Source of the DNA: Saccharomycopsis malanga
Lineage: Eukaryota; Ascomycota; Saccharomycetes; Ascoideales; Saccharomycopsidaceae
Assembly (NCBI GenBank): GCA_004014935.1
Contig: CP025325.1
Location: forward strand, 558,001 to 622,000
Length of the DNA: 64,000 nucleotides
Direction: 5' to 3'
The translations under genes and the position numbers were made by a program. Shown here piece by piece: positions 18,993 through 28,438 of this stretch. Every line of letters begins with the position of its first letter. Position 1 is the stretch's first letter. The notes beneath the pieces are model-generated. The model worked only from the letters and a program-made list of their open reading frames with translations, had not been told where the DNA came from and searched no databases.

Positions 18993-19955
18993 ATGGCCAA
19001 AAGTGATCCCAAACAAGTTTCAAAACCCAAGATTATTCACTTTGATGAATCAAAAACTAAGCCTGCTCAAGAAATACTTGATTTGTTTGAGGTTGTGCTT
19101 TCTGAACAATTACAGTCCGAAACTTTAGTAGAACAAGTTGGTGAAATCAAACGATTGCTTTATGAACGTGACTATCTTGGAGCATTCCAGAATCCCGAGC
19201 GTAACAAGTATTATATAGCGAGATGGTCTCTGAGCCGATCTTTGGCATATGCGTCCATATTTGCCTATTTGAAAGAGGTTTACGAGTTGATAGGAACAGT
19301 ATTGGATGGCCAGAGTCAGGTGGATTGTTTGAGCATTGGTGCAGGTGCTGGAGGAGAGTTTATTGGCTTAGCAGCAGTGTTCTGCCGGATGATGGAATCA
19401 AGTAGCAATTTCAACAAAAAACAACTACTGGTGGATATTGTGGATATTTCAAATTGGAATGTAGGACTTCTGGAAATATATACTTATATTCAAACAAATT
19501 GGCTAGTCAAAGATCAGCAGCTGGCTTTGACCTATTCGTATATGGAAAAAGACATTCTTACCATGTCAGACGTGGAGCTCCAACTATCGAAACGCCATCT
19601 AATCACCTTGTTGTTCACCACCAACGAATTGTTTCAGCAAAACAAGGTTGCATCCATAGAGTTGCTACATAAACTCAACCGCAATTGCCATAGTGGATGC
19701 TATTTGTTGATCATCGAGTCTGCAGGCTCATTCTCTCATATTGAAATTGGGAAAAGCGGAAAAAAGTTTCCTATTCAGTTTCTTATTGACATGATCCTTT
19801 GTGGAAATAAAGAACCAAACACCAACAACTCCGATGGCCCATGGCAGATGATAAGGAGTGACGACAGTTGCTGGTTTAGAGTAGATAAACATTTACATTA
19901 CCCTTTGAAGTTGGAAAACATGCGGTTTTTCTACAGATTGTATAGAAAAACGTAG
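18993..19955 (+). CDS. BMT6: Bmt6-like 25S rRNA (uridine-N3) methyltransferase
   Basis: The product is 320 aa. Residues 75-125 (IARWSLSRSLAYASIFAYL, then VDCLSIGAGAGGEFIGLAAV) carry the SAM-binding Gly motif (116-121) and match the fungal Methyltransf_34 family, whose S. cerevisiae member Bmt6 (YLR063W) makes m3U2843 in 25S rRNA. Conserved later segments include VDIVDISNWN and LLIIESAGSFSHIEIG. S. cerevisiae Bmt6 is 365 aa, so this version is slightly compact. CTG codons occur at three poorly conserved places. The adjacent UTP20 and SND1 genes share RNA themes but no operon-like link is implied. Confidence 0.8.
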   Translation: MAKSDPKQVSKPKIIHFDESKTKPAQEILDLFEVVLSEQLQSETLVEQVGEIKRLLYERDYLGAFQNPERNKYYIARWSLSRSLAYASIFAYLKEVYELIGTVLDGQSQVDCLSIGAGAGGEFIGLAAVFCRMMESSSNFNKKQLLVDIVDISNWNVGLLEIYTYIQTNWLVKDQQLALTYSYMEKDILTMSDVELQLSKRHLITLLFTTNELFQQNKVASIELLHKLNRNCHSGCYLLIIESAGSFSHIEIGKSGKKFPIQFLIDMILCGNKEPNTNNSDGPWQMIRSDDSCWFRVDKHLHYPLKLENMRFFYRLYRKT

Positions 19956-20032
19956 TTGTGACATGGTGTTTGCTAGAAGGACCAATATTTCTCTTTTCAA
20001 GTTGCTATGTAATGTGTTAAATCTTTTTATAA

Positions 20033-20405
20033 GCCACTGGTCCGTATGGACTGAAGTAGAGAAAAAAGATCTGGCAGGTTAGTTTACCAGTTAGTATCCT
20101 AGAATAAGAGAAAATGACCTGGTAGGCTCCAGGGTTTGATCACGAACTCATACTCGCTGCTTTTTGCAATGCTGAACACGAGGGGCTTCACAGGCAAGTT
20201 CAACTGTTTGAAACGCGACCTGGATCAAAGTCTAGGGTTTACTTTCAACCAATAAGGTGAGAAGATAACGATATATAAGATTTTGATCAGATTATGATCA
20301 ACAGGACATTTTTGGGGTTTCCCCACTGGTTGTTACCAAGTTCCTTTAACATGGCGCGTATATACAAAGCTGATATGTACTGGGCTCGAAATATAAGATA
20401 TTGTA
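20033..20405 (+). mobile_element. SINE, long form (~373 bp)
   Basis: Runs from the head GCCACTGGTCCGTATGGACT to the 3' end TGGGCTCGAAATATAAGATA. The head contains two GAGAAAA-GACCTGG modules, a diverged B box (GGGTTTGATCACG, 20133-20145), CTCGCTGCTTTTTGCAATGC, TTTCAACCAATAAGG, GATTATGATCAACAGGACAT, GGGGTTTCCCCACTGG and GCGCGTATATACAAAGC. The tail is very short. Together with 24304-24680 it defines the long consensus. Confidence 0.82.
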
Positions 20406-21199
20406 AATGTTTTTACGATTATTTTTATTTTTTACTGGGTAATATACAAAGGTTTATAAGGAGAAATTTGGTATTTGCTTAAAAACATGATTGTGTTGTT
20501 GAAATAAATCTTATCAGTACATTTTCACTAAACTTTCATTACGTTTTCACTAAATTTTATCACGATATTTTTACTAAATCTTATCACTATATTTTTATTA
20601 AACTTATCACTAGAATCACTACATTTATCACTATATCATCACTACGATGCTTTCGGTTTTGACCAAATAATTAACAACTGACTAGGCAGACCATAAACTG
20701 CCGTAAGATTTATAAATATCCCATCAAAAAAGGCTAAAGGAAAATTCAGAACAATAAGTATAATCTTTAGTGCAGATTTGGCAGGGCAAATCGGCTTTTA
20801 TTACACAACTAGGTATTTTTTGATTTTTCCTTGATTCTTTTTAAAATATTTCTTTTTAAAGTGCAAAGTAGACAATGTTATGTTTTTTTCTGACTTTTGC
20901 AAACTGATTCCTTCCAATTTTAAAGCACACAACTTTATATTTTTTTCCAATTTTCCAAAAACATGAAATAAATACGTTTCTATTTACTAATACCATTATG
21001 GAGTACATTAAATTAAACCCATTCTAACCGTACAACTGACGATATGGCCCAATCATCATCAATATCAACTAAATACTACATAATCACCCAGATTCTGTTG
21101 ATGTCTCAACTTGTATGAAATAAGCATTAAAACCGCTGGTTTACTATAATATATTACCTCTTTTTAATTACCCCGTCGGAATTTTTCACGCTATGAAAA
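20406..21199. other. Intergenic, AT-rich
   Basis: No gene seen. Short imperfect repeats of TTTTTACTAAATCTTATCAC lie between about 20515 and 20640. Confidence 0.5.
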
Positions 21200-22054
21200 A
21201 TGTTAAGCGATATACACCAAAGACTACTACAATCAACAAATGAAGAACCAGAAAAAGGACAGTTTAACATGTCTGGACACGAGATTGGATTGAAAAGTGA
21301 TGATTGGAAAACTGCAGACAACCAATGGGATACTGTGACAGAGCGCCGTGATTTGTTTTCTAATCAAAAGCCAGAAGTGGACATTAATGTTTCTGAACCA
21401 GTAAGATCGACCCTTGGAACTCTGTTTTCGGAGAGCAAAAGCTCGTTTCTGTTTTTTGACCATTCCAAATTGTATGCAAACAAAAGCCCATTGGATTTCT
21501 CTGTAATAAATGCCAGCCGCCAAGCGCTACCAGTGGAAACCAATGCGGTGAATAAGGAAATTGAAGCTAAGAAGATCTTTTACAACATCTTCTTTTGGGC
21601 ACTGTACAGATTGATATTGTCCACTATATGTAGTGTATCTTATATAACGAAGTTGTGCAAAACAAATCTTCTTATATACTATAGTTTATGGGCTGTTGAA
21701 ATATTGTTCGCATACAATATTGTTGCCGGTTTCGTTATACTATCAAAAACAGGCAACAATTCGAAAAAAACGATTCCAATAAATACTGATGCTTCTACAG
21801 TACTGAAAAACATCCCCCTCGCCGAGGATATGGCCCAAAAATTGCCAAAAGGATTGATAAGGTCAAGAGGCAATTTGGTGCTGAATACCACGGTTGAAAA
21901 AAGCTTACTAAATACTGGCACTGTGAGAAACACTGCTCTTATTAACAGCACAACCAATGCCTCAGACGTAAAAGGAACACCATCCTTTGTACCTTCAGCA
22001 AAGTATTATTATCAAATGAACGCTTTGGGACAAGCAAAACGATCTGATTATTAA
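21200..22054 (+). CDS. Pom34-like nuclear pore membrane protein (tentative)
   Basis: The product is 284 aa. Two adjacent membrane segments (about 129-150 and 157-181) lie between polar N- and C-terminal regions. The C-terminus ends FVPSAKYYYQMNALGQ, like the S-x-K-Y-x-Y-x-M box of fungal Pom34. Pom34 with Ndc1 and Pom152 anchors the pore in the nuclear envelope and is 299 aa in S. cerevisiae, so size and topology fit. The identification rests on layout and a weak C-terminal motif, so treat it as tentative. The last 38 bp of the reading frame are repeated immediately after the stop codon (about 22016-22053 and 22055-22092), a small tandem duplication spanning the 3' end. Confidence 0.5.
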   Translation: MLSDIHQRLLQSTNEEPEKGQFNMSGHEIGLKSDDWKTADNQWDTVTERRDLFSNQKPEVDINVSEPVRSTLGTLFSESKSSFLFFDHSKLYANKSPLDFSVINASRQALPVETNAVNKEIEAKKIFYNIFFWALYRLILSTICSVSYITKLCKTNLLIYYSLWAVEILFAYNIVAGFVILSKTGNNSKKTIPINTDASTVLKNIPLAEDMAQKLPKGLIRSRGNLVLNTTVEKSLLNTGTVRNTALINSTTNASDVKGTPSFVPSAKYYYQMNALGQAKRSDY

Positions 22055-22344
22055 ATGAACGCTTTGGGACAAGCAAACGATCTGCTTATCAATGGAAAAT
22101 CATACAGGATAATAAAATATTCATTTTAAAAGTAATAATATATTTACCAAGTCGTACTATACCCATATCCAGCGTATTATACCAATTTCAATGAAATTAT
22201 CAATAGCAATGAAATATTCAATAATAACATGTCCAATCATGACAAATGAAAAGTTGAGACCTACTATCATTGGCAGTAAACTTCTATATGCTTCTAGTCC
22301 TACGATTAGATGTATTAGATTTCATTGTTCTACGTTTATTCTGT
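22055..22344. other. Intergenic, 3' side of the POM34-like gene
   Basis: Contains the duplicated 3' end of the upstream gene and AT-rich sequence. No gene seen. Confidence 0.5.
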
Positions 22345-22570
22345 ACTCTCAAAGAGAAAAAGATCTGGCAGGAGAATTTAGCAAAAAAATAGTCGTGGAA
22401 AAGAGAAAAAGACTTGATGGTTAGAATGATCAACACGTAATTATTAGGTCTTGCCAAGTCTCTAGCGGGTATATACGAAACTGTTATTTACAGGCCTCAA
22501 AATATAAGATTATTATCATTATCATTAATTACAGGTCTCTGAATAAAAGATATTATTATTATTATTATTA
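22345..22570 (+). mobile_element. SINE copy with (ATT)n tail
   Basis: Contains TACTCTCAAAGAGAAAAAGA and GATCTGGCAGG (head module), GGTCTTGCCAAGTCTCTAGC, GGGTATATACGAAACTGTTA and GGCCTCAAAATATAAG. It then shows ATTATCATTATC and a second, shorter 3' end with ATTATTATT. A further 3'-end fragment (TATTGGGCTCAGAATAGAAG) lies at 22838-22893. Confidence 0.65.
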
Positions 22571-22770
22571 CAATGCAGACGCCTGCGGAAACTTGCGGAA
22601 ACTTGCCGATTTTTGCAGGGCCTTTTTTTTGGTTTTTCAAGAAATCCTCGAAAATGCCTGATTAACCCCTTGGTAAAAATTGGGATTTTGGCCAATTTTC
22701 GAGGAAGGCTCATGAGATGCCTCGTGAGATGTGCATGGACAATGCAGACCAAGTAGACAGTCAGTAAATA
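22570..22770 (-). repeat. Second dispersed repeat family, copy 2
   Basis: Core GCCTGATTAACCCCTTGG with flanking CCTCGAAAAT arms, the GGCCCTGC block and a GCATGG-rich end. It closely matches copy 1 inverted, because both lie inside the inverted duplication. Confidence 0.75.
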
Positions 22771-22893
22771 TACTACAAGAAGGAGTAGAAGCTATATTTT
22801 GGTTGTAAATCATAGGTTTTAATTTATAAAAATATCGTATATATACCAAAATAATGTATATTGGGCTCAGAATAGAAGATATTATTATTATCA

Positions 22894-23289
22894 ATTTATA
22901 TTGGTATTTATAACCAGTTGTTTTAATATACGTACGACGCTATTGCCTAGAACCTCAATGATCTTATGGAGAATTGCTGTCGTTTTGATCAGTACTTGAA
23001 AGACTAGTTTCTTTTTTATTATAAACATTTCTTCCTTTTATAGCAACGGTTTTACCCATTCTTCATTCAATACAAATCCATCTTAACATTACAAGTTAAT
23101 TGTAAAACCGACTAATAACAAGCCATTAAATATTACAAGCACAAAAATATAAAGATGCAAAAAAGGTGATAATATTAAAACGAGAAAAATGCTATATAAA
23201 ACCGAGACAGCACTGAATTTACCAGAATTCAGAGTCTAATAAACGCTAGCGACTTTTAGTGTACATGATAAAACTTTGGGTTTGGATGC
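22894..23289. other. Intergenic, AT-rich
   Basis: No gene seen. This is the 3' flank of the 62-aa gene. Confidence 0.4.
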
Positions 23290-23478
23290 TTATAAAGCAG
23301 CAGACAAAACAGTGGTCAAACCAAGGAAACCAGCGAAAAGAGTAACCATCTTCCAGTTGTCAGCACCAGTTGGTTTAAGAGCGAAACCAGCAGATTTAGA
23401 AGAGGAAGAAGAAGAGCCGTTAGAAGCTGCAACGTTTTGGGTTTGAACCAAGTTGGAAGAAGAAGTAGAGTTAGCCAT
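23290..23478 (-). CDS. Small tail-membrane protein, probably highly expressed, unknown family
   Basis: The product is 62 aa. The N-terminus is Ser/Asn-rich with no signal peptide (MANSTSSSNLVQTQNVAA), with a Ser run at about 22-28. The linker is KPTGADNWK and the C-terminal hydrophobic helix is MVTLFAGFLGLTTVLSAAL, so a tail-anchored protein is likely. Codons are almost all of the preferred yeast set (TCT, GCT, GGT, TTG, AAG, AAC), which argues for a real and strongly expressed gene. A clean TATATATA lies at 23594-23601, 116 bp upstream, with a pyrimidine/CAAT-rich leader. I do not recognise the family. Tom- or ER-type small tail-anchored subunits are possible analogues by layout only. Confidence 0.72.
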   Translation of the reverse strand: MANSTSSSNLVQTQNVAASNGSSSSSSKSAGFALKPTGADNWKMVTLFAGFLGLTTVLSAAL

Positions 23479-25079
23479 TGTGTATTATGTGAAGAAGAAA
23501 GTATCAAACAAGTATTGATGAAAAGAGTATTGTTATTGATGATGATAATACAAAAAGCAAAAGATTGATCAAGAAACAGAGGGCTGATGGAGCTATATAT
23601 AGCCTACTTGAGGCCATCCCTTTTACATTTTCTATAATGGCTCGTCAAGAGCAAAGGAGGCACAGTGCTTCTGAATAATGGATTTCGTCTTACCAATAAT
23701 GGAACAGGCTAAAAATAAAAGGGCTGGCAGGGTTGCCGATGTTTTTACCTTTCCAGATTTGGTAGACGCGTCTGGTCATGTATGACGCATGAAACTGGTC
23801 CATATCAACAGGGTGAAAATCCTCATTTATGCATTATTATGTATGAACAATTCTCTGTTATCATAACATTCACATGACGTGAGTAAATAGGCACGTTGGG
23901 TCAGTTGGCTGGACCCGACTAATCGGTTGAATCAGGCACCAAAACGTCAACAATTATGTTTCCAAACACGCTTGACGAATGGCCTGTTTGGACCACTTTT
24001 ACCGCGGTTGCCTCCGGGGCAAGCCAAGAACATGTTCTTGGCTGGCTATACCTGTAAAGAGTGCCTTTGGCAAGTCCAATAAGGTAAACAGATGAGCGGT
24101 AGAAATGACGCTATGACGGGGATGCTTAACTGACTGGATTTCTGACATGATTGCGTGTTCAGTGGTTGGTTGCTATGACTGCTAAATATAAGTTTGGCGC
24201 TTTTTATATCTACCTGTAATAGTAAACTATATACTGTTAGTCACAATAGATGGAGTGTCTTATTGTTTATGGATTACCGAAACATTCAAAGGCTTGCAAG
24301 GCTGTAATAATAAATGTGATATATTTTGAGCCCAGTAAATAACTGTCTTGTATATACCTACTTGGTAAAACCAGTGGGGAAAACCCAATAGTATGCTGTT
24401 GAGCGTAATCGTCTTACCCAATTGGTTGAATAGACCGCTCCACCTGTTTGTAGAGTTAGTAGTTGAGCATCGTAAAAAGCGTTGGTGCTCGGAATCGAAC
24501 CCGTGTGTGTTTGAGAGTATTATTAACTTAACTATCCTGCCAGGTCTTTTTCTCTTCTATGACTACTCTTTAAACTATCCTGGCAAGGTCTTTTTCTCTA
24601 CTAAGAGAGTACTAACCATATAGTCATCCTGCTAGGCCTTTTCCCTTCTTACTACTCACCGAGCCATCCGGCCCAGTGACTGAAAGGAATTAATATATAA
24701 TCAAACAAAACTATAAAGCCTAAAGATAGATTAGGAACATTCTACATACTCTTTGAAAACAAATAATGATAATTAGACAAAGATTAGAACATGTGATATA
24801 GAGAAAAGAGCCAAGTTCTTCTCTAATATACCCACTTCACTTTCCATTTGGGATAATCCAAAGAGATATAAAAAAACGTAAAACAAACAAACAGAAAAGC
24901 ACATTCTTCTTAGCAAACTGACATTCCATAGCCTGACCATGTAAATGTTGTTATATTATGCATATTGTGGAAGGAGGCCTAAAAAACTCAAATGGTAATA
25001 AAAAAAATTATAATAAATAAATAAATAAATAATAATAATAAATAATAAAGCAAAAATTAGTAAAAAAAACAACCGTTTT
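23479..25079. other. Intergenic region with a long SINE copy
   Basis: Holds the promoter of the 62-aa gene, unique sequence to about 24300, a SINE at 24304-24680 and an AT-rich 3' flank of SEC4 with (AATA)n near 25010-25050. No other gene seen. Confidence 0.5.
24304..24680 (-). mobile_element. SINE, best full-length copy (~377 bp)
   Basis: Minus strand: GTCACTGGGCCGGATGGCTC head, then three modules of GAGAAAAAGACCTGGCAGGA with TAGTTTA-type A-box-like words between them. An intact B box GGTTCGATTCCG lies at about 24492-24503, followed by CGCTTTTTACGATGCTCAAC, ATTCAACCAATTGGG, CTCAACAGCATACTATTGGG, TTTTCCCCACTGG, AGGTATATACAAGACAG and ACTGGGCTCAAAATATATC. It ends TTTATTATTA. All parts of the family are present. 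Confidence 0.85.
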
Positions 25080-25694
25080 TTAACAACAACCAGATTTGGC
25101 ACCCACAGATTGGTTAACATTAAGACCACCTTTGTCAGTGTTTAATTGATCTTGGGAAACCTTTTCTTGAATTAAAGTAGCCAATTGAAAAAAGATCTCG
25201 TCGACGTTTTCATTGGTTTTGGCACTGGCTTCTATGAATGGAATGTTCAACTCTTTAGATAAGGTTTCGCCTTGCTGTTTAGTGATGGCTCTGTTATCCG
25301 TTTCATCCGATTTGTTGCCTACCAACATCAATTGGGCATCATCATTGGCATGTTGGTTTACGGTGGAGAACCAGGTTCTGATGTTTTCAAAGGTTCTTTC
25401 GTCAGTGACATCGTAAACCAAAATAATGCCCATGGCACCTCTGTAATAGGCAGTGGTGATGGTTCTGAATCTTTCTTGGCCAGCAGTATCCCAAACCTGC
25501 AACTTGATTCTTTTGCCGTTAACTTCAATGGTTCTAATCTTGAAATCAATGCCAATGGTGGTAATAAAACTTGGATTAAACTTGTCTTCCACGAATCTTA
25601 ATAACAAACACGACTTTCCAACCCCCGAGTCTCCAACAAGCAACAACTTCATGATCATATCGTATGATCTCGATGGGGTTCTAGCTCCGGACAT
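25080..25694 (-). CDS. SEC4: Sec4/Rab8-type GTPase for exocytosis
   Basis: The product is 204 aa. It opens with [20 protein letters not shown] (P-loop at 21-28), followed by the effector loop [26 protein letters not shown] (68-74), NKSD (127-130) and EASAK (155-159). It ends in Cys-Cys for geranylgeranylation. The [13 protein letters not shown] switch I region is of the Sec4/Rab8 subgroup. Sec4 sits on secretory vesicles and recruits the exocyst (via Sec15) for fusion at the bud or hyphal tip. S. cerevisiae Sec4 is 215 aa. Codon use is biased to preferred codons and contains no CTG. Confidence 0.93.
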   Translation of the reverse strand: MSGARTPSRSYDMIMKLLLVGDSGVGKSCLLLRFVEDKFNPSFITTIGIDFKIRTIEVNGKRIKLQVWDTAGQERFRTITTAYYRGAMGIILVYDVTDERTFENIRTWFSTVNQHANDDAQLMLVGNKSDETDNRAITKQQGETLSKELNIPFIEASAKTNENVDEIFFQLATLIQEKVSQDQLNTDKGGLNVNQSVGAKSGCC

Positions 25695-26395
25695 TTTATA
25701 TTAAATTTGAACAAATTATTCGAAAATAGCTGATCGTTTGTTAAACAACAATTATTATACCAAACTAGGCTCCATGTTAGTTATATGTATGCTTTGCATT
25801 CGGGTCACAGCAAGTATGCATGAATTCCTGCACACCATGCAGAATCTCATGTTCGTTACATATATATATAATATCCTAATATAATATCATCATATATCTC
25901 AATATAATACTATGGTATAAACCCCTCTCCACCCTCCATCGCAATAATACTTACATCTCCTTGCTATGATGTGTCAGACTGCTCTTTTACCACTATGAAG
26001 CAATACTAATAATCAGACTTATTGGGAGAACAATTTTATTCTCCTTTAATTTGGTCTCCTTTCTAAAACTTAATGTCACAACAAATCAAATATTCAGTTT
26101 GATTTTAAAATTTCCTTACTATTTATTATTCGGCCTTTTGGTTTTTTTTTTCTCTGGCTTTTTTGCTTCTTGTTTTTCTAACACTTTTCCCCCTACAAAA
26201 TTGGCTTTTACCAAATAACCGCCAGCTGTTGTTTCGTCTTGATCGGATATACACCCCCATATAGTACTGGTTACCCGGGGTACACCCTATGCATTGAGTA
26301 GCACCCCAAGAATGCTAATGGCACCCCTGAAAAATTATGAATATTAGAGTGGAGCGAGAGAGTATGAGGTTTATAACATGTCAAAACTGTAATAT
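25695..26395. other. Divergent promoter region between SEC4 and the TMEM97-like gene
   Basis: AT-rich DNA with ATATATATAT at 25860-25869 and a T-rich run near 26150. No gene seen. Confidence 0.45.
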
Positions 26396-27123
26396 ATGGC
26401 GAATAGGACAAAGATGGTTTTTACAAAGAGTTCCAAATTGGACACCTTTTATTTTCTTTACTTTTTAATCCATATTCCGATTACTCTTCTTGTGGATAGC
26501 ACAATCGCAGTTCCAGAAGAATATCAACTTCGAATCCAGACTAAGGTGTTACAATTTCACATTGAAGAGAATAAAGATTTTCTACTTTTACTTTGTCCTA
26601 CATGGTTGAAAGTTGCAGGCTTGATTGAGCTTCTTTTCCAGCTTCCAATCTTCTTTATAGGGTTGTATTCATTGTATTTTGGTAAGTATTGAGTAGTTCT
26701 CGGGGTGTCTTTCTGGATACTCTATTTATATCATTATTATAATACTTGTTGATAGTTGTTGATAGTTCTTACTATTTTTTGATAGCTCTTACTAGTTCTT
26801 GATAATCCCTTTGTCCATCTTATCATATAAACCTACTAACAAGCATAGATGTCAAGAAATACTATCCATTGCTCTTGACTTATGGATTCAATGCATCATT
26901 GACCACCTTATTTTGTCTTTATGAAATTTTTATCTTTGAAAACAGTTCCAGTACAGTGGAGAAATTGGGTTTTTTCGTGACAGTTGCTGACAAGTGGAAG
27001 CTTTTCTGGGTATATTTTCCCACCTTTGTCATTCCATTGATTATATTTATTGATTTTACCATTCGGACTGCCCGTCTCATATCCTTTAAACAATCCTTGC
27101 TCTACCGTAAAAAGGAGTTATAG
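26396..27123 (+). CDS. TMEM97/EXPERA-domain ER membrane protein (YLR050C type), two exons
   Basis: Exon 1 is 26396-26681 and exon 2 is 26849-27123. The 167-bp intron has GTAAGTATT at its start, a perfect TACTAAC branch site at 26834-26840 and a 3' TAG. Joining the exons keeps frame (G plus AT gives Asp) and yields 186 aa. The sequence aligns with human TMEM97/sigma-2 receptor: YFLIHIPITLLVDS, then LCPTWLKVAGLIELLFQLPIF in exon 1, and LTTLFCLYEIFIFE then YFPTFVIPLIIFIDFTIR in exon 2. Four membrane spans form the EXPERA sterol-binding fold. The protein likely acts in the ER in sterol handling; its yeast role is poorly defined. The C-terminus (RKKEL) is basic. Confidence 0.87.
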
Positions 27124-27418
27124 TTTGTACGGACAATCTTGTTTTTCCAATAAATCAACCCTGGCAAGGCCCCAGGATATTAAAGTATCCAAGTAATATA
27201 AGCTTATATAATCCTGGCAAGTAGATCATTGGACATTTTCGGTAATCACGGAGACAGGCGCTTGGCATTGTCAGAATAAACTTTTACAAGAGATAAAATG
27301 TCACATATAGATCGGAATTTTTAACAAACAAAGAAATCATACATTTTCAAGGCATGGTGGATCTCATAAACTTGGTAATAAATAAAAAAATAAAACAAGG
27401 GGCTAGAACATACCATCG

Positions 27419-27820
27419 TTAGTTGTACTTGGCAAGCAATTTGTTAGCCAACTCTATATATTGGGTTTCAGCAGTTTCTTGCGGGGTACCCTTTAATTTG
27501 GTCCAGGCCTCCCACTTGTATTTCCCTTTGAAATCAAACACGCCTGGTTTTTCGGTAGTGTTGTCTCCCACAGTGGCTTGTTTGTACAAACCGTACAACT
27601 CCAACAATTCGTCGTCAGACGGTCTCTTGGTTAAAGCAGAGACGGCGCTAGCCTTTGAAAGGTTAGTAAATTGGCCTTTCAGGGATTAGCCACAGCCAAT
27701 CAGATGATGCTCATGCTAAACGAACATTCAAGACTACTCGGCGCTTAATTCAACATTTATAACTATACTAGCAGTATTTATCTAATAACATACCTTTTCG
27801 GTGAATTCAGCAGAGACCAT
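27419..27820 (-). CDS. ACB1: Acyl-CoA-binding protein Acb1, two exons
   Basis: Exon 1 is 27820-27794 (MVSAEFTEK) and exon 2 is 27652-27419. The 141-bp intron has GTATGTTA, a TACTAAC branch site (27668-27662) and a 3' AAAG. The joined 86-aa protein is a complete ACBP: SALTKRPSDDELLELYGLYK, QATVGD and FDFKGKYKWEAWTKLKG. The tyrosine and lysines of the YKQATVGD and K-x-K-W-x-A-W blocks bind the CoA head. Acb1 is a small cytosolic carrier of long-chain acyl-CoA for lipid synthesis and vesicle trafficking. Without the spliced first exon the frame has no ATG, so the intron is well supported. Confidence 0.93.
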
Positions 27821-28438
27821 TTTCCTTATGTAGAATATATGTGTATAACAAGTAAGTAATGCTCAAACCAAGTCAAATGGTAGGAATTGTTCTCAGTATT
27901 TAAAGAAAACTTGGTCTTAAATAATGTTCTTTTTATAACAGGGAACGGAAAGAACTACTTTCCTCCAACATTGCGAGTGATCTTCCCCAACAAATAATTG
28001 CATGTGAAGAGCACCCCATGTTGCCCACTTGACACCCCATAACTATACGCTTATGGAGGATGGATTTTAGTATATTATCTTCTATTTCGAGCCCAATAGT
28101 GTTTCGTATATACTTGGTATGGATTATAATGAAGATTTATTAAATGAAAAGATGAATCGTGCTGAGAATTGTTAATTAAAATATAGCCATAATGTAAAGT
28201 AATGTAAATTAATGTAAACTTAACGTTTCTATTGAGTTGTATTCAATGCTTATAATTGAAAACTTGTTAAATGCAAATGATGATTTCTACTGAGAATTGT
28301 TAATAAAAATATAGTAATAATGTAAAGTAATGCCAACTTTACGCTTCCATAGCTTATTCAATGCTTATAAATATACTTATATATACTAATTACTGTAAGA
28401 TGGCTTGATCACCAGAAAACAACTCTTTCTATACCAAA
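27821..28438. other. Intergenic between ACB1 and BIO2
   Basis: Contains the ACB1 promoter, a SINE 3'-end fragment at 28071-28120 and a duplicated AT-rich stretch: AATGTAAAGTAATG-containing segments at about 28190-28260 and 28320-28370. No gene seen. Confidence 0.5.
28071..28120 (-). mobile_element. SINE 3'-end fragment
   Basis: The reverse complement shows GTATATACGAAACACTATTG then GGCTCGAAATAGAAGATAAT. It is a truncated copy with almost no tail. Confidence 0.55.

Larger units (their letters stand above)
22345..22890 (-). repeat. Right arm of the inverted duplication (partner 15455-15960)
   Basis: Reverse-complement counterpart of 15455-15960 with the same three components in mirrored order. 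Differences include a duplicated CGGAAACTTG at 22587-22606, a longer poly-T at 22623-22630 and an (ATT)n tract at 22550-22569. Confidence 0.8.

Noticed and set aside
15573-22752. A shared ~60-residue frame in both arms of the inverted duplication
   Set aside because: It lacks an ATG, differs in length downstream and its conservation is explained by the repeat DNA itself; the other two repeat copies break the frame.
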